NCBI GenBank assembly: GCA_012064415.1
Contig: SSNU01000067.1
Coordinates: forward strand, 237,370 to 301,369
Length of the DNA: 64,000 bases
Direction of reading: 5' to 3'
DNA from: Gyrodactylus bullatarudis
Lineage: Eukaryota; Platyhelminthes; Monogenea; Gyrodactylidea; Gyrodactylidae
Part shown: piece after piece, positions 59,401 to 64,000 of the stretch
Layout: each line of letters begins with the position of its first letter
Position numbering within the stretch: position 1 is the first letter of the stretch
Program-made: the position numbers and the translations under genes
Notes under the pieces: generated by a model
Databases searched by the model: none
Seen by the model: the letters and a program-made list of their open reading frames with translations, nothing else
What the model was told of the DNA's origin: nothing

Positions 59401-61944
59401 CTGGTGTTTCAATTTGACTAAGGTGGTCGTCCTTGTTAGGATCGAGTATCGAGAATTATTGCGAGTTTGATAATTTTATCTAGACTGGCCAGTGTGTTGA
59501 AGATGCAGTTTTATGATGACTGCTGTCCGTTGGAGCCAAAGAGGGGTTAGGTTGGCCATTTGAAGTGCTGATCTATAGCTTTGAGGGCCTAAACAGCTGC
59601 AGAGCATGATGCATTGAATTCTTTCCAGGGCTGTGGTTTTTACAGCATTAATTGATGAAAAAATGGCTGAACCATATTCATGTATCGGAATAATAAAAGT
59701 CTTATAGAGTTGGAGTTTGAGATGTGGGTTTTTAACCAACTTCCTGAGAAGGTAAGTACGGTAATGGAGTCCTTTGATTACATCAGAGATGTGTTTGGAA
59801 GTGTCTAGCTTGGAGTTGTAGGTAAGCCGCAGGTCATTGATGGTCTGTGTAGTGATTTCGCTTAGGGATGATAGGGGAGGAGATTGCATAAACGGCAAAA
59901 TCGGGTTATTTTTAACCCGAATAAATTTTTCTAAAATTATAAATTTATTTGACACATCTTTCATAGACAATCATTAAAAATAATCGAATAATGTTCTTTA
60001 CAAGGAAAATCAAAACATTTCACACATTCGCGATATCCTTTTCGATCTTTTTCTTTGGGACAATAAGGACATCTTCTATTTTTTACTGATGACTTATGTC
60101 GTTTTGGAGTTGATTTCTGCTTGACGTTTATTAGAAGTTTTTCTCATCAGCATGGTGCACAAGTTTTTTAGGAATCTTCGGCGTGCACTTTTTGTTTTCT
60201 CTTTCGAAAAATTTGGATTCCTCAAACAATATAAGACATAGGAGTTGTAAGCTGCTATAATAATAATAATAATATATTTATTTAACAATTCATATGTTAT
60301 CTTTATAAACATTAAATAATTCTTCTTATAATATTATAGCGTTTCTAATTTCTTTTTTGAATTCTAACATGTTCAAGTTTTTAATTGAGCGATTTAGTTT
60401 TTTAAAAATATTTTTGCATCTATTAAATATGGCAAGCTTTTTCATTTGACCAAATTCTGGGGTATTATTGCGTAGTCCCTGTCGATTGGAGTAGAAATTG
60501 GGGTTGATGAATTGAAAATTCTTATGAAATTTTGTTGAATAATATTTGGATCTGTATTAGTGATGGCACAGTTCTTTTGAGAGAACTTGAAATATTTGTT
60601 TAGTTGAAAATAGCCTATTTTAGGTTTGTGTTTAATTTCATTCTTAAGGTTTTTTTCAATCCGAGCATAGGTTAATGATGTGAGTGCTATATCTATGATG
60701 TTCCAAAAAATAGCTAATGGCCATCTTCTCGTTCCACGTTTTGATGATAAGTTTCTTACAACTTGATCCTGTGTATCAACCCCTCTTTTAGCTGAATTAT
60801 AGTATTGAATTATCTCTGGTTTAGAGCCTCCATCATCAAAAGTTTCATGAAGAGAGGATAATAAAACAACAGGTTTATTTTTTTTCTGTCCGAACCGAAG
60901 AATTGAAGTTTAGACGTATGGCAATGAAACCAAAACAAACATTATTTGGTTGATAAACTTTATGACTTGGATTACATAAACAATTGTGTCGAAAATCTAT
61001 CTGCATGAAATAAAAAATCAAGCCCAAAAATGATCCGGGTTAAAAATAACCCGATTTTCCGTTCTAGGGTTAAATTAAAATCCTCAGTAAAAATACAACA
61101 AATGTAATTTATAAATTGAATTTAAAAAAGATGTTAAAGAATATTCTAAACTTTAGAATTTAAAGAACAAAAAAAATTAATATATACATTAGGGTAATAC
61201 AAAATTTTATTTTCCCCGAACAATATTCTATGCCTTAATCAAAAATTGATGTTTTAACCATGAAAAACACATTTTTGAAAATCAAAATGGAAATTTTTCC
61301 TGTTCTGATATACGAAAATCCCATTTTCCCTTAAATCATCAAAATTTACCTAATTTCCTGGGACTTTCTTCCGACATGTGAAAGAACACTCAAGCCTTAT
61401 TTTTATTCAAAATGTTGCAAAAACTATTCAAAAATCTCAATTTTGTCCTTTCTCGTAGTGAAATTCATTGAAAAAATCTTGGCGCGTGTTCAAAAATTGT
61501 CATCTTCAATCGAGATTTTGTATATCAGAACAAACTCGAAAATGTATGGTTTTATAGGAAAAAAGGCTTAGTTTTCGATAATTTTCAAAATGAGATTAAG
61601 GTTGGGAAAAGTTGAGAAACTTGGCCTACTCTAATGTACATATTGCATATTTCAATCGATCATATGCAAGTATTTTGTTGATCGAATATATTCGAATATG
61701 GTTGGTTAAAAAATTCCTCCCTTAATAATAATTCCTATCGCTGGTCATCATGCCCGTCAATAAGCTTGGAAGGATTCCAATTATATTAATTAATTAATTT
61801 TTTTTAATTTCCATTTCAGATCAAGACTACAGTGAAATAATTCGAATAAAATCAGATCATATCTATATAATAAAGCCAAATAGTAAAACTGATCAACAAT
61901 ACCAAGAGATAATCAAATTTCTATCAAAGATTCAGTGTCCCTAG
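41499..61944 (+). CDS. SERAC1: SERAC1-like alpha/beta hydrolase
   Basis: SERAC1 acts at mitochondria-ER contacts in phosphatidylglycerol remodelling and cholesterol trafficking. Ten exons: 41499-41768, 42227-42394, 42797-43223, 47015-47183, 51954-52134, 53422-53522, 53659-53899, 57054-57381, 59048-59191, 61820-61944. All junctions are GT/AG and phase-compatible; the sum is 2154 bp, 717 residues. Residues 1-345 resemble the armadillo-like N-terminal half (blocks CQVELATFLANLSRIKENF and LLANKIQLN). The lipase half has FINGMNGS near 357 (the usual HG is NG here), TWRQ, CWPR, then GDRPIVWISHSAGG with nucleophile S469, TRGLFFISTPHRG near 600, and a C-terminal YIIKPNS block matching the HLNICKP region. 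Between the serine motif and TRGLFF there are about 90 extra residues, rich in D, Q and N, compared with vertebrate SERAC1. It is somewhat longer than the human protein. The start ATG (CAAAATGT) is the first plausible one, but the frame is open further upstream. Introns are full of transposons. A possible poly(A) signal lies at 62328-62333. Confidence 0.93.
41843..41935. repeat. Foldback-element left end in SERAC1 intron 1
   Basis: AAAGCTAGTTGACATAGAG and GATGAGAATGTACTA match the family's left end. It then runs into the hammerhead-bearing repeat at 41990-42110. Confidence 0.55.
42029..42080 (-). ncRNA. Hammerhead-like motif in SERAC1 intron 1
   Basis: On the minus strand: UGUAA-GAGG (stem I), core CUGAAGA, GUAGGCCU at stem II, GAAA, stem III AUAA...UUAU, cut after U (42037), then CCUC and ACA. 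GAGG pairs perfectly with CCUC, and UGU with ACA beyond a bulge. Stem II is poorly paired. The flanking sequence is a diverged relative of the 38.5-kb palindrome. It lies antisense to SERAC1. Confidence 0.6.
44847..45447. mobile_element. Foldback element, right end truncated
   Basis: Left arm from about 44847 (CACCTAATTAATATGAAG); right arm from about 45290 to 45447, where it stops before the terminal 180 bp. Inner arm blocks GATCAAAAGTTGATTTT and its inverse are well conserved. It belongs with 56163-56898. Confidence 0.75.
46176..46222 (-). ncRNA. Hammerhead motif downstream of PLE coding remnant
   Basis: On the minus strand: GAGU (stem I), CUGAAGA, GACCCGGC, GAAA, then UAAA-ACG-UUUA. With the flanking A and U the last part makes a perfect five-pair stem III. 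Cut after C (46182), then ACUU pairing with GAGU. Stem II has two G-C pairs around an A-G mismatch. It is about 110-150 bp beyond the stop of the coding remnant in the same orientation, where hammerheads are known to sit in PLE terminal repeats. Confidence 0.7.
46332..46815 (-). pseudogene. Penelope-like element C-terminal coding remnant
   Basis: A minus-strand frame open from about 46815 to the stop at 46332 (about 160 residues). Its start, AEDHFISKLKPDLCVQK, matches the end of the GIY-YIG domain in the 16-kb PLE (EKFFINLYKPNLCVQK). After it comes a low-complexity, charged extension with KCEKSEKSTVVDNQIKSQP and a basic IKRKRKR stretch. The same extension occurs at 63000-63430. The N-terminal RT and most of the endonuclease are missing. 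A hammerhead follows at 46176-46222. Confidence 0.65.
47759..48909 (+). mobile_element. Mariner transposon, 3' end lost
   Basis: Left terminal repeat starts TTAGGTTGTTTCAAAAGTAT after a TA (47757-47758). An open frame 47920-48909 encodes a 329-residue transposase: paired HTH N-terminus (YYNFMLGISATEAHQ, STVQRWFSLFRNGR), VTTDEKWI with the first Asp, LQDNARPH with the second and PDLAPTDYHLFRS with the third, exactly 34 residues between the last two (D,D34D). The frame is intact until about SSAFWQNYYKLQ, then departs from the family, and no right terminal repeat was found by 49020. So the element is 3' truncated and cannot move by itself, although the catalytic domain is complete. It sits in SERAC1 intron 4, same orientation. 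Confidence 0.9.
49304..49622. mobile_element. Tc1-like MITE with transposase relic
   Basis: Terminal inverted repeats of about 55 bp: left starts about 49304 with CCTACCAAATTTCACG, and includes CATGCTTCTGGAATAAGATA; the right is the inverse, ending about 49622. The inner plus-strand frame keeps GFNPIEYILSIAKNEI, the C-terminal NPIE block of Tc1-like DDE transposases. A diverged copy lies at 12850-13150. It is in SERAC1 intron 4. Confidence 0.8.
49630..51250. other. SERAC1 intron 4, right part
   Basis: AT-rich intronic sequence without a recognised exon, RNA gene or clear element. Confidence 0.5.
51253..51375. repeat. Foldback-element left arm, upstream of SERAC1 exon 5
   Basis: AACCTAATTGACATGAAG after TA (51251-51252), followed by about 100 bp of diverged left arm. 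It is in inverted orientation to 52195-52301, and exon 5 lies between them. Confidence 0.65.
52195..52301. repeat. Foldback-element right arm, downstream of SERAC1 exon 5
   Basis: Contains TTTACTGTGAATCCGGAA and ends CTTCATGTCAATTAGGTT before TA (52302-52303). It pairs with the left arm at 51253-51375. Confidence 0.7.
54235..55795. mobile_element. Inverted-repeat element in SERAC1 intron 7
   Basis: Ends ACACAGTCTAGCAAAA (about 54245) and, inverted, CTACACAGTCTTGCAAAA (about 55790). Inner inverted blocks include AAAGCTGTTTTGGAAATAGT / ACTATTTCCAGAACAGCTTT. It shares its left 150 bp and ends with the element at 35985-37800. No transposase is recognised. Confidence 0.6.
56126..56945. repeat. 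Tail of the 36.6-kb hammerhead element, split by a foldback insertion
   Basis: CAATCTCCATCAAGTTAGA before 56161 and TAGTAATAACCTGTGATCAC to about 56945 are two parts of the arm tail of 36605-37180. They are interrupted exactly by the foldback element 56163-56898 with its TA duplication. This dates the foldback insertion after the tail insertion. Confidence 0.75.
56163..56898. mobile_element. Foldback element with TA target duplication
   Basis: A 736-bp palindrome with arms of about 310 bp and TA flanks (56161-56162, 56899-56900). Starts AAGCTAGTTAATATGAAG. The arms are nearly identical, so it is young; it lies in SERAC1 intron 7. Confidence 0.88.
57440..57912. mobile_element. MITE with 27-bp terminal inverted repeats
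   Basis: TTTTGGTGTATGAGAAATCG and CACAC at about 57446-57470 has its inverse complement at about 57881-57908 with one or two mismatches. Length about 470 bp; no coding capacity. It lies in SERAC1 intron 8. Confidence 0.75.
57920..59040. other. SERAC1 intron 8, right part
   Basis: Intronic, AT-rich, nothing recognised. Confidence 0.45.
59470..59885 (-). pseudogene. LINE reverse-transcriptase C-terminal fragment
   Basis: Minus-strand frame from SPPLSSLSEITTQTINDLRL through GLHYRTYLLRKLVKNPHLK and LYKTFIIPIHEYGSAIFSS to TTALERIQCIMLCSCLGPQ and LTPLWLQRTAV. This is the thumb region of a non-LTR retrotransposon of a family different from the one at 18-23 kb. The first 29 residues of the open frame come from the adjoining piggyBac end, not from the LINE. 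Confidence 0.8.
59890..61069 (-). pseudogene. piggyBac (Looper-like) element remnant
   Basis: Right end at 61069, beside TTAA (61070-61073): reading inward CCCTAGAACGG then the palindrome CGGGTTATTTTTAACCCG. The same palindrome is repeated at 59902-59919 near the eroded left end. On the minus strand the transposase keeps KPVVLLSSLHETFDDGGSKP, KRGVDTQDQ, RRWPLAIFWNIIDIA and, after an interruption, AAYNSYVLYCLRNPNF. It ends with a C-terminal zinc-binding cysteine block (RRCPYC, then RECVKC) near 60010-60085, here frameshifted. The N-terminal half is deleted. The interruption is a LINE insertion (60260-60684). Confidence 0.85.
60260..60684 (-). mobile_element. 5'-truncated LINE inserted in piggyBac
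   Basis: The piggyBac frame breaks after IDIA and resumes at AAYN. The inserted 425 bp are flanked by a 7-bp duplication (TGCTATA on the plus strand, 60253-60259 and 60685-60691) and end in a TTA-repeat tail on the minus strand, beside the left duplication. Its translation has the look of a LINE ORF2 C-terminus with an RNCKNIF/KLNRSIKNL-type ending. Removing the insertion restores the piggyBac frame exactly. Confidence 0.75.
61186..61642. mobile_element. MITE of about 455 bp
   Basis: Short inverted ends TATACATTAGGGTA and TGTACATTAGAGTA (inverse at about 61640). The body matches 37327-37765 along nearly its whole length, and 27775-28010 in part. No coding capacity. It lies in SERAC1 intron 9. 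Confidence 0.7.
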
Positions 61945-61949
61945 ACAAT

Positions 61950-62890
61950 TTTTCGTTATTCATTTATTATTCGTTTAATTTTGTCACCTTTTTACTGTAA
62001 CTGCATTTATAGCAATTGCATGTTGTGTCAGGCCAATGGAAAAATAGTAATGCCAAAAGTTATTGAATATCAAGAAAGACTGCAGAAAATATTCCTCCTT
62101 TTCCTGTACATAGAGTTTAAGAAGCATTCATTCTTTTCATTCAACCTCACACCTCTTAACTTACCTACTCTTTGATTTGATTGAAGAAAACCAAATGAAC
62201 AAAATTCCCCTTTTATTTATTCAAAAAGAGATGATTTTTTATCACAATTGATTAGAAAAAAAACATTGATATTTACTATTTAGTGAGTATTGAAATACTG
62301 TGAAAGAATTTTATTTTGGAGAAAAGAAATAAATATTCCAAAGCCTTTTCATGTTTCTATTCCTTATTTCTTAGATCACTCGTCCAACTACCAAGAAAGA
62401 TATTTTTAATGGTTTACAAATTTGTGCTCATCCTTGAATTTTATGTATCACTTGCGTAACTCTTATTCCAGATATCTTAACTTATCTTCACAGTAGTTTC
62501 ATTGTATGATCACCATCTACCAATGAGAACGGACCTTTTTCCTTTTACTTGGTTAGGATAATTTTTGAATTTCTCTCGAAATAATCGTAAAATTGGAGAA
62601 TGTAAAATTCAATACATTTTATTAAAATTATCAGAGGGAAATATAGTTTCTTTAGCAAGATCGTTACTATTTAAATAGGTCCTTTCGATCTGTTTCAAAA
62701 CCATTGATTATTAGATCAACATTGTGACGAACATTGTATAGTATGCCTCTTCTCCTAACTTCTAGTGGCTTGTGTGATGATGCTTCTCGAGAGTGAGTTT
62801 GGTCAGTCTGACACAAGAGTAAGTTAAGGTTGTCAGGCTACGAGGTTGTATTTTGCATGTGTTTCATATAATGAATGGTTGATGAACCAA
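61950..62890. other. SERAC1 3' untranslated region and intergenic spacer
   Basis: A poly(A) signal AATAAA lies at 62328-62333, 384 bp after the SERAC1 stop. No further gene is recognised up to the PLE remnant. Confidence 0.5.
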
Positions 62891-62899
62891 ACTAATCTC

Positions 62900-63430
62900 T
62901 CTTTTGCATTCACCAGTGTTCAGGGTTTCCGGAGTTGACGACTCGGAGATGATGAGGTGGCGGGAAGTGTTTTCCACAGGTAATGTTTGGCAGTCATTGC
63001 AGGGTGTGTTGATCTACTTACCCATCTACCCTTTCCACTTTATTTCAAACTTGAAGTCTGGCCTGTGTGTACAGAAGATAATGGAAATGAAATTATTATT
63101 TTAAAGGAATAGAAGTGCGCATCATGACAAAAAATAGATAAAATATGCAATATCCTTGAACTAATTGGAAAACCTACTAGCTCTACTCAAATTGAAACCA
63201 GAGATCAAAATGAAATTTATGAGAAGTTGACAGGAGTCGATTATCAACAAATTCTAGTTCTATGCACTGCCTCAGCAATTTTACCAAAATGGAAAAATGT
63301 GAAACAAACGAGAAGTCGTCAGTAGTCAATAAACAAATTATAAGCCAACCTGTAATTAGTGAGTCACTAATAGTGACAAAAGAAGAGGAAAAGGCCGCTC
63401 AACAACGAGAGGTAAACGAAAAAGACTGAG
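62900..63430 (+). pseudogene. Penelope-like element C-terminal coding remnant
   Basis: The plus-strand segment about 63035-63075 (FHFISNLKSGLCVQK) corresponds to DHFISKLKPDLCVQK in the 46-kb remnant. After frameshifts a segment at 63290-63430 reads KCETNEKSSVVNKQIISQP, matching KCEKSEKSTVVDNQIKSQP there. Both are followed in the same orientation by a hammerhead. This copy is more decayed. The segment before 63035 (VFRVSGVDDSEMMRWREVF) may belong to the element too but is not recognised. Confidence 0.6.
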
Positions 63431-63603
63431 TGATAAGTTACAAATCATTTCTTTCATCAAAAGACAGAAACAAATTTCAGATTGAGCACAGTAATGATTT
63501 CAATTTAGTTCCCATCCCCCTTACCTGAAGAAGTCCAAGCATTAAAATCAACCAATAGAAGGGCTCAAAATATTGCATTGTAATCATAATTAAATGTTAA
63601 CCG

Positions 63604-63655
63604 GGGTAGAGTCTGAAGAGACCCGGCAAAATATAACGTTTATCACTAAACCTCG
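63604..63655 (+). ncRNA. Hammerhead-like motif, PLE 3' end
   Basis: GAGU-CUGAAGA, GACCCGGC, then CAAAA where the core needs GAAA (G12 to A), AUAUAACGUUUAU as stem III with one mismatch, cut position after C63644, then ACUA. It is homologous to 46176-46222 along at least 130 bp of flank. The core mutation should abolish cleavage. Confidence 0.65.
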
Positions 63656-63659
63656 AACC

Positions 63660-64000
63660 TTCCTTATGAGTTTAGAAACCAACAATTTTTATTGGATTCA
63701 ATTCTTCTCACGTACATTCAATATACTTTTTTTTAATTCTTCCTAGTTTTGATATTACTCTAATGTAGAAAATTGTGTTAGATATATAGTGGTCGAATTA
63801 ATATGTGAAACACTCTGAATATTTTAAACTGTCGATTTATTTAAAATGATAATTTTTCAAATCAAGACCATTTGATACATTATAAAATTCTCTATCAATT
63901 GATATCTGAATGAATTTTTTTACCTTTTCATCTTTCCCTGTACAAGTAAAAATACTATTTTTCATTGAAGTTGAAAACGAACTAATATGTGAAACACTTT
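63660..64000. other. Window end, no gene recognised
   Basis: AT-rich. A short direct repeat AATATGTGAAACACT occurs at 63800-63814 and 63984-63998. Confidence 0.45.

Noticed and set aside
59890..59970. N-terminal 29 residues of the 59476-59970 minus frame as part of a retrotransposon protein
   Set aside because: They overlap the piggyBac end with its palindrome; the LINE similarity begins only at about 59885. A chance in-frame fusion.
1..64000. CRISPR array, bacterial operon or viral genome
   Set aside because: No regularly spaced direct repeats with unique spacers. Genes have spliceosomal introns and poly(A) signals. The retroelements are PLE and LINE types without envelope or capsid genes.

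Overview
The window looks like animal nuclear DNA: very AT-rich, gene-poor and dense in transposon remains. Four conserved metazoan genes can be modelled exon by exon, all in the right half: a class III alcohol dehydrogenase (ADH5, minus, 30833-33195), the pyridoxal-phosphate homeostasis protein (PLPBP/YggS family, plus, 33276-34735), the mitochondrial copper chaperone COX17 (plus, 34860-35039) and SERAC1 (plus, ten exons, 41499-61944). ADH5 and PLPBP are head to head with 80 bp between their ATGs. COX17 starts 124 bp after the PLPBP stop and has no ATG of its own. PLPBP has three introns of only 31-36 bp. Tiny 5' introns, a possible spliced-leader-supplied start codon and hammerhead-bearing retroelements together suggest a flatworm. 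That is an inference; no marker in the window settles it.

Left part (1-30800): no host gene recognised. It holds foldback elements with TA target duplications, piggyBac remnants and piggyBac-type MITEs, LINE reverse-transcriptase fragments near 18, 21 and 23 kb, and a Penelope-like element (PLE) at 16.1-17.6 kb built as two head-to-head inverted pieces. Middle (30.8-35.1 kb): the ADH5/PLPBP/COX17 cluster. Next (35.9-40.2 kb): nested repeats, including a 576-bp insertion with a perfect 13-bp target duplication. Right (41.5-62 kb): SERAC1, whose introns carry a mariner with an intact transposase frame, foldback elements, a Tc1-like MITE, a piggyBac copy with a LINE inserted in it, and PLE ends. 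A further PLE remnant lies at 62.9-63.7 kb.

The most interesting system is a set of type I hammerhead-ribozyme motifs at five loci (36.8/37.0, 38.5/38.7, 42.0, 46.2 and 63.6 kb). Each has a CUGANGA...GAAA-type core with stems I and III that pair although their sequences differ between loci. Two loci (46.2 and 63.6 kb) lie just downstream of the same PLE C-terminal coding remnant. One locus is a 200-bp inverted repeat with a tRNA-like pol III promoter in the middle. Together they look like autonomous PLEs plus short non-autonomous relatives that share a ribozyme.
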